64,000 bases of DNA from Sedimenticola sp. (GCA_027026755.1 JALVNE010000235.1:30721-94720), one strand, 5' to 3'; shown: positions 1 through 8,582, counted from the stretch's first letter. Numbers and translations are program-made. Notes: generated by a model from the sequence alone, not told the origin.

Positions 1-425
1 CGTTTCATGAGTTCATGGTGAAGCTGGGCGTTTTCCACGCTCAGGCGCTGTACCACATCGCTGGGCAGCACGCAGACTTCGGTGGTCTGCATGATCACGG
101 CATCGTGCTGATATTCGCCTCCCAACAGGGCTTCCATTCCTGTAACATCCGTGGCGCGGAGCAGGCGCACGATGCGCTGGGTGCCGTCAGGCAGATACTG
201 CACCAGTTTCACCAGCCCGCTGCGAATGGTGAACAGGCGGTCGGCCTTGTCCCCTGCGTGGTAGAGAATATCGCCCGGCTGCAAGGGGATCTGGTCGATG
301 GGCTTGTGGATGTGTTCGAAGTCCTTTTCTTCCAGGCCAGCAAACAGCACCGTGTCCCTGATGGAGCAGATCTTGCAGTTGGCTTCACCTTTCCAGGCTT
401 CTTCTTGTGTGACTGACTTGATCAT
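1..425 (-). CDS. Crp/Fnr-family transcription regulator, N-terminal part (cut by window edge)
   Basis: Only about 141 N-terminal residues are present; the DNA-binding half lies outside the window. The visible part is a cyclic-nucleotide-binding-type beta-roll (PGDILY at 50-55, IRSGLVKL at 67-74) leading towards the dimerisation helix. A CxxC pair (C17, C20) and C118 line up with three of the four FeS-ligand cysteines of FNR. The remaining N-terminal ligand position is Val26, so a standard FNR [4Fe-4S] cluster is doubtful. The ATG at 425 has no obvious ribosome binding site. The gene is divergent from uup; the spacer holds a 12-bp perfect palindrome (449-460) that could be an operator, though this is a guess. 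Effector and targets cannot be read from this fragment. Confidence 0.85.
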   Translation of the reverse strand, partial: MIKSVTQEEAWKGEANCKICSIRDTVLFAGLEEKDFEHIHKPIDQIPLQPGDILYHAGDKADRLFTIRSGLVKLVQYLPDGTQRIVRLLRATDVTGMEALLGGEYQHDAVIMQTTEVCVLPSDVVQRLSVENAQLHHELMK

Positions 426-552
426 GGCGCAGTGGGCGTGATTCCCGGTCGATTAATCGAAAAGCGGTTGGCAGCGCAATGATAACAATCAAGTATTGGC
501 TCTTAATAGCACTATTTTTTCAGTTTTTTCACAGAATCCGGAATTGATTCAT

Positions 553-2454
553 ATGTCGTTGCTTTCAATAAAGAATTTGTCTCTTTCTTTTGGGCATGCG
601 GCGCTGCTGGACAGTGTCGACCTGTCTGTCGGGAAACACGAGCGCATTTGCCTCATCGGCAGGAACGGCGAGGGAAAGTCGACCTTGATGAAAGTGATTG
701 CCGGGGAGATTGCCTTCGATGACGGGGACATGCGCATCGCCAACGGCGCTCGTATTGCCTTCCTGCGTCAGGAAGTGCCTGATGACATGGAAGGAAGGGT
801 GTTCGACCTGGTGGCGGATGGCCTGGGTGAGCTTGCCGGACTGGTGAAGGACTACCATGCCGCCTGTCTGTCCCTGGCAGAGGCGGGCGATGAGGCAGCC
901 ATGAGCCGTCTGTCCCGGGTGCAACAGGAAATGGAAGCCGCGGGTGGCTGGGCGCTGGAGCAGCGGGTGGAGCAGGTGATATCGCGCATGGCACTGGACC
1001 CCAAGCAGGAATTTTCCGCCCTGTCCGGGGGCATGAAACGTCGGGTGCTGCTGGCGCGCGCCCTGGCCGGGGAGCCGGACCTGCTGTTGCTGGATGAGCC
1101 CACCAACCACCTGGATATCGAGGCCATCACCTGGCTGGAGGATTTTCTCCTGGGCTGGGGCGGCAGCCTGCTGTTCGTTACCCATGACCGGGCTTTCCTG
1201 CGCCGCCTGGCCACGCGCATCGTCGAGCTGGATCGTGGCCGGCTCACGGACTGGCCGGGCGACTATGACAACTACCTGCGACGCAAGGCCGAGAGGGAAA
1301 ATGCCGAAGCCCGTGAAAACGCCCGTTTCGACAAAAAGCTGGCCCAGGAGGAAATCTGGATCCGCCAGGGTATCAAGGCCAGGCGTACCCGCAATGAAGG
1401 ACGGGTGCGGCAACTCAAGGCCATGCGCGAGGCCGCCCGCCAGCGGCGCCGTAAGCAGGGAAAGGCAAAGCTGGCCATGAACAAGGGGGAACTGTCGGGC
1501 AAGCTGGTGTGTGAGGCGGAAGACATCAGTTACAGCTGGGAAGGCAGGCCCATCGTACGCGACCTGAGTTTCACCCTATTGCGTGGCGACAAAGTGGGCA
1601 TCATCGGTCCCAACGGCTGTGGCAAATCCACCCTGTTGAATCTCATCCTCGGCAAGCTGAAACCGGAGGCAGGCAGTATCCGCCTGGGGAGCCGGGTGGA
1701 GGTGGCCTATTTCGACCAGTTGCGCGCCCAGCTGGATGAAGAAGCCACGGTCATCGACAACGTCAGCGGTGGCCGCGACACGGTGACCATCAATGGTCAG
1801 TCCAAACATATCATTGCTTATCTGCAGGACTTTTTGTTTCCTCCTGCCCGGGCCCGCCAGCCGGTAAAAGCCCTGTCAGGGGGAGAACGCAACCGCCTGC
1901 TGCTGGCCAGGCTGTTCATCAAGCCCGCCAACCTGCTGGTCATGGACGAGCCCACCAATGATCTGGACGTGGAAACCCTGGAGCTGCTGGAAGAACTGCT
2001 GCTGAACTATGACGGCACCTTGTTGCTGGTCAGCCATGACCGGGCCTTTCTGGACAATGTGGTGACCTCCAGCCTGGTATTCGAAGGCGACGGCAGGGTC
2101 ACTTCCTGGGTAGGGGGGTACAGCGACTGGCTGGCCCAGCGCCCGGAACCCGAAACGAAGCAGGTGGAAAAGCAGGCCAAAACATCGGCGTCAGGGGCAA
2201 CGCGGCGCGCCCCGGCGGCGAAAAAGCTGGGTTACAAGGAACAGCGGGAGCTGGAAAGCCTGCCCGGGGAAATAGAGGCCATGGAAGGCCGTCGGGAAAG
2301 CCTGGAAGACCGGTTGTCGGATCCCGGCCTGTATCGGGACGAGCCGCAAAAAGCCCAGGCGCTTGGCATGGAGTTGCAACAGCTGGTGGCGCAGTTGGAG
2401 CTTCTCTACCAGCGCTGGGACGAACTGGAAGAAAAGCAGGGCAGCAGGGGTTGA
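553..2454 (+). CDS. uup: ABC-F family ATPase Uup
   Basis: Soluble ABC-F protein with two nucleotide-binding domains and no membrane domain; family members act on ribosomes or branched DNA intermediates. Domain 1 has Walker A GRNGEGKST (36-44), signature LSGGMKRR and Walker B ending DEPTNHLD. Domain 2 has GPNGCGKST, LSGGERNR and DEPTNDLD. A charged linker joins them. The C-terminal ~70 residues form the coiled coil (KKLGYKEQRELESLP onward) that distinguishes Uup from EttA, YbiT and YheS. Length is 633 residues, as usual for Uup. The reading frame stays open upstream to 496, but the ATG at 553 begins the conserved N-terminus MSLLSIKNLSLSF. It is transcribed alone, divergent from the Crp/Fnr gene. 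Confidence 0.93.
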   Translation: MSLLSIKNLSLSFGHAALLDSVDLSVGKHERICLIGRNGEGKSTLMKVIAGEIAFDDGDMRIANGARIAFLRQEVPDDMEGRVFDLVADGLGELAGLVKDYHAACLSLAEAGDEAAMSRLSRVQQEMEAAGGWALEQRVEQVISRMALDPKQEFSALSGGMKRRVLLARALAGEPDLLLLDEPTNHLDIEAITWLEDFLLGWGGSLLFVTHDRAFLRRLATRIVELDRGRLTDWPGDYDNYLRRKAERENAEARENARFDKKLAQEEIWIRQGIKARRTRNEGRVRQLKAMREAARQRRRKQGKAKLAMNKGELSGKLVCEAEDISYSWEGRPIVRDLSFTLLRGDKVGIIGPNGCGKSTLLNLILGKLKPEAGSIRLGSRVEVAYFDQLRAQLDEEATVIDNVSGGRDTVTINGQSKHIIAYLQDFLFPPARARQPVKALSGGERNRLLLARLFIKPANLLVMDEPTNDLDVETLELLEELLLNYDGTLLLVSHDRAFLDNVVTSSLVFEGDGRVTSWVGGYSDWLAQRPEPETKQVEKQAKTSASGATRRAPAAKKLGYKEQRELESLPGEIEAMEGRRESLEDRLSDPGLYRDEPQKAQALGMELQQLVAQLELLYQRWDELEEKQGSRG

Positions 2455-2510
2455 GGTTGAGCGCTGCTGTAGAGGCTGGCCGGTGAAGACGCCGCCCACC
2501 TGCGGTGTGG

Positions 2511-2547
2511 CTCAATCATCAATAAAGCCTGGGCTATTGATTCAATC
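2511..2547. terminator. Hairpin after uup
   Basis: Imperfect inverted repeat with ATCAATA / TATTGAT arms around an AAGCCTGGGC loop, 57 bp past the uup stop and directly before a dispersed repeat. There is no strong T-run, so a terminator role is tentative. Confidence 0.35.
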
Positions 2548-2610
2548 GCAAATCCGCAGCTGAATGGCGTTCCCGGCAAGATCATCGGGTTCCCGGGTGC
2601 AATATTATGG
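2548..2610 (-). repeat. Dispersed 3'-end element, copy B
   Basis: Diverged copy of a ~65-bp element also found at 3801-3868 and 41112-41183. It abuts the stop codon of the SLH-repeat gene. Read in that gene's direction it carries a CCCGG...CCGGG stem around a 16-nt loop and ends with GCGGATTTGC. The other two copies hold the same place and orientation relative to the 3' end of a neighbouring gene. Confidence 0.6.
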
Positions 2611-3516
2611 TTACAGGTCGAATGCCCTGACCAGGAAGGTCGCCATCTCGGCGCGGCTGACCAAATCCTCCGGGCAGTAGCTGTTGCCGTCCCCACAACC
2701 GCTGGTGATTTGTTCCGCGAAAAGCGCTTCGATCCAGTCCGCGGCCCAGTAGTCGGCGGGGACGTCGTCAAATACTTCGCCCGTGGCTGGGTCTGGCGCA
2801 TAGGGAGGATCACTGTTGTAATTAACCGAACGCAGAATCAGGGGGGCCATCTGCGCCCGGGTGACTTCTGCGTCAGGACAATAGACGCCGTCACCGCAAC
2901 CGTTGCTGATGTCATCCTGTGCCAGCTGTTCGATCCAGTCCGCGGCCCAGTGGTCCACGGGGACGTCGGTGAACAGGCCCTGAGCCGCTTGCGGGCTGAA
3001 ATTACTACCATGGATGCCCCTTTCCAGAAAAATGGCCATCTGGGCGCGGCTCACCGAGGCGTCGGGACAGAAATGGGTTTCGTCGCAGCCGCCGCTTATT
3101 CCGGCGTTGGTCAGGGCCTGTACGGCGTCATAGGCCCAGTGAAAGCTGTAGACATCCCGGAAACTCGGCCAGTCGTAGTCTGGTTTACCGCAGGGGGGCT
3201 CATTGCCGTCCGTGTTCAGAGTGATTTTGCCCTCGGCGTCCATGCTCCAGGAACTCCAGTGGCATTCCGCCGTCTGGTTCAGGGCGGAATCCGAGATGAG
3301 CAGGTTGGCTGCCGTCCGGGCAACGGGATTTATCATTTCCGTGTAATGGGGCGCGACATTGACTTGCAGGCTGCCGTCGTCCAGCATTTGCATGCTTTCC
3401 ACTTCGATTTCGAAGGTCCGGTCAGCATCGATCACGACCAGGGTCTGGGTGTTTGCGTGCGCCATGGCTGCACCGGAAAGGAGCAGGGCCGTGGTGATAT
3501 TTTTCAAGTAATGCAT
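2611..3516 (-). CDS. Secreted protein with three cysteine-bearing SLH-type repeats
   Basis: 301 residues. Residues 1-22 are a Sec signal peptide ending AMAHA-N. Residues ~25-115 are a beta-rich region of unknown function. The C-terminal ~180 residues are three SLH-type repeats, each with the pattern F-x-DVP...WA-x-x-I...I-x-x-GC-x5/6-CP-x3-V-[ST]RA[QE]MA. Each repeat carries a GC...CP cysteine pair, which suggests one disulfide per repeat in the periplasm or at the surface. Classical SLH domains bind secondary cell wall polymers in Gram-positives; the ligand here is unknown. A second protein with the same repeat type is encoded at 16301-17173. The gene appears monocistronic. Confidence 0.85.
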   Translation of the reverse strand: MHYLKNITTALLLSGAAMAHANTQTLVVIDADRTFEIEVESMQMLDDGSLQVNVAPHYTEMINPVARTAANLLISDSALNQTAECHWSSWSMDAEGKITLNTDGNEPPCGKPDYDWPSFRDVYSFHWAYDAVQALTNAGISGGCDETHFCPDASVSRAQMAIFLERGIHGSNFSPQAAQGLFTDVPVDHWAADWIEQLAQDDISNGCGDGVYCPDAEVTRAQMAPLILRSVNYNSDPPYAPDPATGEVFDDVPADYWAADWIEALFAEQITSGCGDGNSYCPEDLVSRAEMATFLVRAFDL

Positions 3517-3903
3517 AAGGATTTGTCACCGTCAACTCGGGCTCGGGCGCCGCATCGGGCTCCAGGCCGGGAAATACGCTTGTGCCTGCGGAAGCTTCGT
3601 TCCCCGAATCCTTCCTGACAGGCAGGTTGTTGACGACAGTCTAGTGGAAAGACGCCCTTCCACACTGTGTCTGGATTGGCAAAATGCCCCGCCTCTTTGT
3701 GGCGGAATCCCGCTTTTTTCCGGGTCAACCAAACGACTGCCGTCATTGCGGCCATTCCTGTGTCGGCTGTAAGACAGGAGAAAGGGTTAGAAGTTCCCCC
3801 GCAAATCCGCACCTGAACACCGATCCTGGTACGATCATCACGTTCCCAGGTGAAATATCCAAACTAGCTTACACCAGGAAGATGGATTACGAAAGCCCAT
3901 CAT
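3517..3903. other. 387-bp intergenic region
   Basis: Upstream of the SLH gene (leftward) and downstream of the DUF1501 gene. It contains the dispersed element copy A at 3801-3868 and two small inverted repeats, GTGGAA/TTCCAC at 3644-3663 and CCGCC/GGCGG at 3689-3705. The short open frames here lack ribosome binding sites and homology I recognise, so I call no gene. Confidence 0.6.
3801..3868 (+). repeat. Dispersed 3'-end element, copy A
   Basis: About 85% identical by eye to copy C (41112-41183) over ~65 bp, and related to copy B (2548-2610). It lies 36 bp beyond the stop of the leftward DUF1501 gene. Its stem reads CCTGG...CCAGG where copies B and C read CCCGG...CCGGG, a compensatory T-A/C-G change. 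That supports a selected or recently copied hairpin. Confidence 0.7.
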
Positions 3904-5121
3904 TCAGGAAAATATTCCATGATAGCCAGTATCCGTGTAAGCGGGGAACAGTTCGTCCAGGGGCATGCCGGCAGTACGCTGGCTGACGAGTTCACCCAGG
4001 ACACAGCGGTAGTCGATAGTCACCTCCAGGTCGCCCGCGCCGTAGAGGTCGGCGGCCCCCAGGCCGGGCCAGTCGTGGAAGACCTTGCCGCCGTTGACAT
4101 TCTTCCCCATGGCCAGCATGAAGCTGGCGTGGCCATGATCGCTGCCGGCAGAACTGTTTTCATAGGCCCGGCGCCCGAATTCCGTTTGGGTGACCAGGGT
4201 GATTCTTTCCATCCTGCTGCCCATGTCGGTGTTGAAGGCAGCCAGCGCGCCGGCCAGTTCCGGCACCAGGGCGTTCAGGGTGGCTGCTTCGCCTTCATGG
4301 GTATCCCAGCCCCCGAGGCTGATGGCAGCGGCACGCAGGCCGATATCTGCCTTGATCAGCTGTCCCAGGGCCAGCATCTGGCGGCCAAATTGGGTATCGG
4401 GATATTCCGCGCCGTCTTCCGGCGGATATTGCAGCGGATCTGCGGCGGCCAGGGTATCGACAGCGTCCAGGGTGCCTTGGGAAGACCGGTCCAGCGGGCT
4501 ATCGTCCGGGTAGAGTTCCTGCAGAAGCTTGCGGATTTCTGCTTCCTGATCCGCGGGGAGCTGCAGGGAGAAGGCATCGATGTCGGGCATGGCAATGGTG
4601 GGTGCTCCATGTACCAGGGTGCGAGGGGTGGCGACATCCATTGCCACGGCATGGAATACGCCAAAGCTGCCATCTATACGGTAGTCCAGGAAACGCCCCA
4701 GCCAGCCGTTGAAGTCGTCTGCCCCGGATTCCAGGCCTCGCTCCATGAGGTCCTGAGCTTCGAAATGGGAATGGCTGGGAGAAGGAGAGCCGCAGGCGTG
4801 GATGACGGCCAGATCCCCGGCCTCGAAAACCGGCAGCAGCGCCTGCATGCCGGGATGGAAGCCGAAAGTGTCATCGAGTGGCAGGGCGCCATTTTCTGTT
4901 CCCGGCCGGGGAATCGCCAGACTGGGGCGCAAACGGTAGTAGTCGGCGTCTCCCCAGGGAGGCACGATGCTCAGCCCGTCGGCGGCCCCACGCAGGAATA
5001 CACTGATGATGATATCGTCACTGCTGGTTTGACTGCCTTCGGCGAATATCAGCCGGGGGGCGGCGAGGCTGGCACCGCCCAGGGCGGCAAGCTGCATGAA
5101 TTGTCTGCGGGACAGTTTCAT
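3904..5121 (-). CDS. DUF1501 protein, Tat-exported
   Basis: 405 residues. The N-terminus MKLSRRQFMQLAALGGASLAA is a twin-arginine signal (SRRQFM), so the protein is probably exported folded to the periplasm. The DUF1501 core resembles the sulfatase/alkaline phosphatase superfamily. Visible marks are the GGWDTH motif and the GSDHGHASFMLAMG stretch near the C-terminus. The substrate is unknown. It lies 14 bp downstream of the DUF1800 gene with a good AGGAG ribosome binding site. DUF1800-DUF1501 pairs recur widely in bacteria, and the two products probably act together. Confidence 0.9.
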   Translation of the reverse strand: MKLSRRQFMQLAALGGASLAAPRLIFAEGSQTSSDDIIISVFLRGAADGLSIVPPWGDADYYRLRPSLAIPRPGTENGALPLDDTFGFHPGMQALLPVFEAGDLAVIHACGSPSPSHSHFEAQDLMERGLESGADDFNGWLGRFLDYRIDGSFGVFHAVAMDVATPRTLVHGAPTIAMPDIDAFSLQLPADQEAEIRKLLQELYPDDSPLDRSSQGTLDAVDTLAAADPLQYPPEDGAEYPDTQFGRQMLALGQLIKADIGLRAAAISLGGWDTHEGEAATLNALVPELAGALAAFNTDMGSRMERITLVTQTEFGRRAYENSSAGSDHGHASFMLAMGKNVNGGKVFHDWPGLGAADLYGAGDLEVTIDYRCVLGELVSQRTAGMPLDELFPAYTDTGYHGIFS

Positions 5122-5135
5122 TTTTCGTTCTCCTC

Positions 5136-6632
5136 TCAGCGGTACTGGAAATAGGGGGAAGAAAGCATCAGGCCGATGAGGGCGGGCACCCTTTCTTCCG
5201 TTTCGGCGATGCTCAGAGCGAGGTTTGTCTCATTCCCGCCCGCAAGGAATTCGATGAAGCGATGCCGGTGTTCCTCCCGCAAGGGGCGGTGCAGAAGCCT
5301 GGCCGTGAGGGTGTCCACGATGTCGCCGGGGATGGTGCTGTTGCCGCACAGGGCAGCGTAATCGATGCTTATTCCAGGCAGGCGTGAACCCGACAGGCTG
5401 CTGGCAAAATTCCACCGATTGAGCATGCCGTTGGTGGAAATCCAGTAAGCAGCTGTATCCGGGTAACCGTCCGGTGGCACCCAGTCGAAGGGAATCTGTC
5501 CCAGGGCCAAAAGATAATTTACCAATGCTGAATAGGACTGCCGCTGCACGCCGGATGCGCTAACCCGCAGGGCGCCAAGAATGAAGTCGATGGGGCGCTT
5601 CAATTTCTCATCCGCCGAAGTCAGGAATTCTTCGGAAAAAAGGATTTCCTCCAGCAGTGCGCGGATGTCGCCATCCGTGCCCAGAAATATCTTGCTCATA
5701 CGCTCGATCAGTTCTGCGGGAGGGCTGTCCGATATGAAGTGTCGGGCCAGCTTGGTGGAAATGAACCGGGCGGTAGAGGGATGGCCGGCCAGTATGTCGA
5801 TGACCTGCTCCCCGTCCCGGATGCCGCCCTGAGGCGGGATATGATGGCCCAGGACCGTCTTTTCGCCCTGGTCGTGACGTTCTGGATAGAAGCGGAACTG
5901 GCCGACATCTTTGCGTCCCTCGCGGCCCAGGGCCCAGCCGGTGAAACAGCGGGCAACCTCCTGTACATCGGTTTCCGTGTAGCCGCCGTCCACGCCCAGG
6001 GTATGCAGTTCCATCAATTCCCTGGCATAGTTCTCATTGGGCGTGCCGGCGACATTGGTGTGGTTGTCCAGGTACAGCAGCATGGCAGGGCTCTTGCTCG
6101 AGGCATGCAACAATTTGCGGAAGTTGCCGAGGGCGTGGGGACGAATCACTTCCCTGTCATCGACGGTCTTGAGTACACTGACCGGCCCGTCCCTGTGGTA
6201 GATGCTGAAGTGATTGCTCCAGAATTCCACCATGACTTCATACAGTTGGCGATGACTGAACATGGCTCTTAGCAAGGTGGCCTGGTTCAGCTGGTTGGCG
6301 ACCCGGAAGTTGCTTTCGATCTTCGCCAGTTCTCTGATGGACATATAGATGGTAGGGGTCTGTCGATGCAGCTGTTCTTCCAGGGCCGAATCATCGATGC
6401 TTTTCCAATTGAGTTGACGCCGCAGCCATTTTTTCCTGCCCATGCGGCGAATCTGTCGCAGCATGTCGGATGTCACGCCGAAACTGCAGCGGCTGGCCGT
6501 GAGCACTTCAGGATCCGGGGGCGGCAGTGTCTGACTTGTCATGGCTGCCTGGCTGTTGCGGCTCAAGCCCGTGGAAGCAAGGGCGCCGATGGCTGCCGCC
6601 TTACCGATAAAAGAGCGTCGTTGAAGGTCCAT
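5136..6632 (-). CDS. DUF1800 protein, Tat-exported
   Basis: 498 residues. A twin-arginine signal peptide (LQRRSFIGKAAAIGALASTG) is followed by a largely helical DUF1800 domain. Family hallmarks include the ARELMELHTLGVDGGYTE stretch, the FTGW segment and the late WVPPDGYPD motif. No enzymatic activity is established for the family that I know of. It is the first gene of a two-gene operon with the DUF1501 gene. The ATG at 6632 follows an AGGGG sequence. Confidence 0.9.
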   Translation of the reverse strand: MDLQRRSFIGKAAAIGALASTGLSRNSQAAMTSQTLPPPDPEVLTASRCSFGVTSDMLRQIRRMGRKKWLRRQLNWKSIDDSALEEQLHRQTPTIYMSIRELAKIESNFRVANQLNQATLLRAMFSHRQLYEVMVEFWSNHFSIYHRDGPVSVLKTVDDREVIRPHALGNFRKLLHASSKSPAMLLYLDNHTNVAGTPNENYARELMELHTLGVDGGYTETDVQEVARCFTGWALGREGRKDVGQFRFYPERHDQGEKTVLGHHIPPQGGIRDGEQVIDILAGHPSTARFISTKLARHFISDSPPAELIERMSKIFLGTDGDIRALLEEILFSEEFLTSADEKLKRPIDFILGALRVSASGVQRQSYSALVNYLLALGQIPFDWVPPDGYPDTAAYWISTNGMLNRWNFASSLSGSRLPGISIDYAALCGNSTIPGDIVDTLTARLLHRPLREEHRHRFIEFLAGGNETNLALSIAETEERVPALIGLMLSSPYFQYR

Positions 6633-6752
6633 TATGTAATCCCCTTTGTTGGTGTGTAGTTCCTACAACGCGCAGCAAAGGGATGGGTTGACAATGGTTG
6701 CTGGGCATCCGGGGGCAAACAGGCGGCGCCATGCCCGGGAGTGATACCCGGA

Positions 6753-7223
6753 TCAGTGGCTGGGAGGCTGTTCCGGCAAGCGGTTGAAACGCTTGCGTCT
6801 TTCCTCGGGAGACAGGTTCTTCCAGCGTCTGCGCAGTTCGCGTTTGCGTTGTGGCGGAAGATTGTTGAACCACTCCAGATACTTGCGCAGCTTGCGGCGT
6901 TTTTCCGGTGGCAGTTTTCTGAATTCCTGCAGGCGCTTGCGGAATCGCTTGCGTTGCTCCGGGGTCATCTTTTTCCAGCGCTTGAGGTTCTTTCTCGCCC
7001 GGGCGCGCTGTTCCGGCGTCATGTTCTGCCAGCGCCTGGCGCCCGCGAGAAGCAGGTGCTGCTTTTCCGGTGAAAAATTTTCCCAGTTCTCGCGCGCGGG
7101 CTCCAGGATGCGTTGTTCCTCGCTGCTGAGGTCGTCCCAGTCCACGGGGTCTTCCGCGGCGGCCGCCTGACCCAGGGTCATGCTCAAACAGCACAGCAGA
7201 ATGATGCAGGCCAGGCGTTTCAT
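6753..7223 (-). CDS. DUF3106-like exported 18-residue-repeat protein
   Basis: 156 residues with a signal peptide (cleavage after QAAAA) and a very basic body. From about residue 33 it is built from consecutive 18-residue units of the form [ST]PEQR+x+x+K-L-x-x-W-x-x-[ML], five full units followed by degenerate ones. The strict 18-residue period fits amphipathic helices. Proteins of this type (DUF3106) commonly follow an ECF sigma factor and a small membrane protein, as here. It overlaps the 74-residue gene upstream by ATGA and is last in the operon. Molecular role unknown; by architecture it recalls periplasmic helical stress sensors such as CpxP/Spy, but that is only a resemblance. Confidence 0.85.
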   Translation of the reverse strand: MKRLACIILLCCLSMTLGQAAAAEDPVDWDDLSSEEQRILEPARENWENFSPEKQHLLLAGARRWQNMTPEQRARARKNLKRWKKMTPEQRKRFRKRLQEFRKLPPEKRRKLRKYLEWFNNLPPQRKRELRRRWKNLSPEERRKRFNRLPEQPPSH

Positions 7224-7444
7224 GGTTGTGATGATTCCTCGATCGGCGGGGCAGGCTGGAGGGAAGGCGCAGTGGTCGATGCGGGCTGCGGCAGTTCCAG
7301 GGGAGGCGGCAGTTCACCATTCCCGTCTTCTTCCATGGCGCCAAGGTATTCCAGCAGTTCCAGGGAAGGGGTGTCGCCGGCCTGAAAGCCGGGCTGTTCT
7401 TCCCCAGGCAGGCAGAGCAGCACAAGCATCATGGCGCTCATCAT
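7220..7444 (-). CDS. Small proline-rich protein in ECF sigma operon
   Basis: 74 residues starting MMSAMMLVLLCLPGEEQPG. A short hydrophobic N-terminus is followed by an acidic, then proline-rich tail. It overlaps the upstream gene stop (A-TGA) and the downstream gene start (ATGA), which supports it as a translated member of the operon. I do not recognise a family. The N-terminus could be a short signal or membrane anchor. An alternative start is the second ATG, at 7441. Confidence 0.6.
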   Translation of the reverse strand: MMSAMMLVLLCLPGEEQPGFQAGDTPSLELLEYLGAMEEDGNGELPPPLELPQPASTTAPSLQPAPPIEESSQP

Positions 7445-7827
7445 TGGTTCATGTCCTGGGGCACCTGTTCCTCCAGCCAGTGGTAGAAGTCCAGTTCCTC
7501 CACCAGTTCCAGGTCCGTGTCCAGGCTGACGATCTCCAGCAGTTCCAGGTCGCTGGTGTCCGCTATTCCGCTGTTGTTGGACAGGGATGCAAGCAGTAAC
7601 AGGCTGATCAGCACCAGTACGCCCAGGAGCGCAGCGGCGGGCGCGGCATGACGGCCCAGCACACCACCCAGGTTCACCGTGGCCCCGGCATGCAGACTGC
7701 GCCACCAGGGAATGGGAGTGTCCAGAGCCTGTTCCCGAGCCTGGCGCAGGCGGGACAGGGTGGAGGCATCCAGTCCTGCGGCTTTCTCCTCCAGGGCGTC
7801 TTTCAGTTTCTTCTCGAACTCGTTCAT
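7441..7827 (-). CDS. DUF3619-like single-pass membrane protein, possible anti-sigma factor
   Basis: 128 residues: a charged N-terminal helix (MNEFEKKLKDALEEKAAG), one transmembrane segment (~61-83, AAPAAALLGVLVLISLLLLA) and an acidic periplasmic tail. Position directly after the ECF sigma gene with an ATGA overlap, plus the cytoplasmic-helix/TM/periplasmic layout, suggests it restrains the sigma factor at the membrane. There is no zinc-binding anti-sigma (ZAS) motif. Assignment to DUF3619 rests on layout and context. Confidence 0.75.
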   Translation of the reverse strand: MNEFEKKLKDALEEKAAGLDASTLSRLRQAREQALDTPIPWWRSLHAGATVNLGGVLGRHAAPAAALLGVLVLISLLLLASLSNNSGIADTSDLELLEIVSLDTDLELVEELDFYHWLEEQVPQDMNQ

Positions 7828-8411
7828 CAGCGGTACTCCTGCAACTGTCCACGCAGGGCCTGCATGGCGCGGTACAGGTGGGTCTTTACGCTTCCCTGGC
7901 TGCAGCCCATGGCTTTTGCCGTGTCCTTCACGTCCAGTCCCTCCCAGATGCGCAGCATGAAGGCCTGCTGCTGGCGCAAGGGAAGACCGCTCAGGGCCGC
8001 GGCGATGGCATCCCGCGATTGGTCCCGCTGCAGTTCCCTTTCCGGTGTTGCGAAACGGAGGTCGGGAGCCATCTGTATGGGGTCGCCCTCGTCATCGGTG
8101 AATCCCAGCCAGCCTTTCCAGCGGTTGCGCACTGCCGAGCGCCGGTACCAGTCCCGGATGCGGTTCTGCAATATGCGGTGGAACAATGGGGGCCATTCCG
8201 TTTCCGCCTTGTGTCCGTATCTTGTGACGAAAGCTATCATGCTGTCCTGCACCAAATCCAGCGCCTCCTCGCGGCTGCGGGTGGCGATTTCAGCCATCAC
8301 CAGGGCACGACGTTCCACATCGGCGAGAAACCTTTCCAGGCCGGGCGACTGGGTTCGTGCCTTCGGATTGGTGTCTGTATCCATGAAAGTCGTGCTGATG
8401 GCTTCCGGCAT
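7827..8411 (-). CDS. ECF-type RNA polymerase sigma factor
   Basis: 194 residues. Region 2 is at ~30-95 (EEALDLVQDSMIAFVTRYG, then FHRILQNRIRDWYRR) and region 4 is at the C-terminus (LSGLPLRQQQAFMLRIWEGLDVKDTAKAMGCSQGSVKTHLYRAMQAL), with the usual helix-turn-helix. The frame extends to a TTG at 8486, but the ATG at 8411 is preceded by AGGAAGG and begins at a normal length, so I use it. It is first in the four-gene operon with the membrane protein, the 74-residue protein and the DUF3106 protein. Such operons are often autoregulated; I could not identify its promoter motif. Confidence 0.9.
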   Translation of the reverse strand: MPEAISTTFMDTDTNPKARTQSPGLERFLADVERRALVMAEIATRSREEALDLVQDSMIAFVTRYGHKAETEWPPLFHRILQNRIRDWYRRSAVRNRWKGWLGFTDDEGDPIQMAPDLRFATPERELQRDQSRDAIAAALSGLPLRQQQAFMLRIWEGLDVKDTAKAMGCSQGSVKTHLYRAMQALRGQLQEYR

Positions 8412-8521
8412 GATCCTTCCTGCTTGTTGCTGTGTCAATGCGTGCTGGTATCCGGTTAAACGCACAAACGGCCGGGAGGTTGACAATCCTGATCCGGGTT
8501 AAAGCGGGAACGCATCTATAA

Positions 8522-8543
8522 GAAGTCGGGTTTCAGCCCGACA
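8522..8543. repeat. REP-like palindrome
   Basis: GTCGGGTTTCAGCCCGAC core (wobble in the stem), between the convergent 3' end of the DUF123 gene and the 5' side of the ECF operon. Same family as the palindromes at 14563, 14640 and 42045. Confidence 0.6.
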
Positions 8544-8582
8544 ACAGCTGCCACCAAGGGGCAATACCGGGCGAAGTCCGGT

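Noticed and set aside
449..460. Palindrome TCGATTAATCGA as an FNR box
   Set aside because: The FNR consensus TTGAT-N4-ATCAA is not met in spacing or sequence; a different operator cannot be excluded but is not supported.
3504..3812. 102-residue minus frame upstream of the SLH gene
   Set aside because: Mixed low-quality sequence, no start signal, and it overlaps the first codons of the SLH gene.
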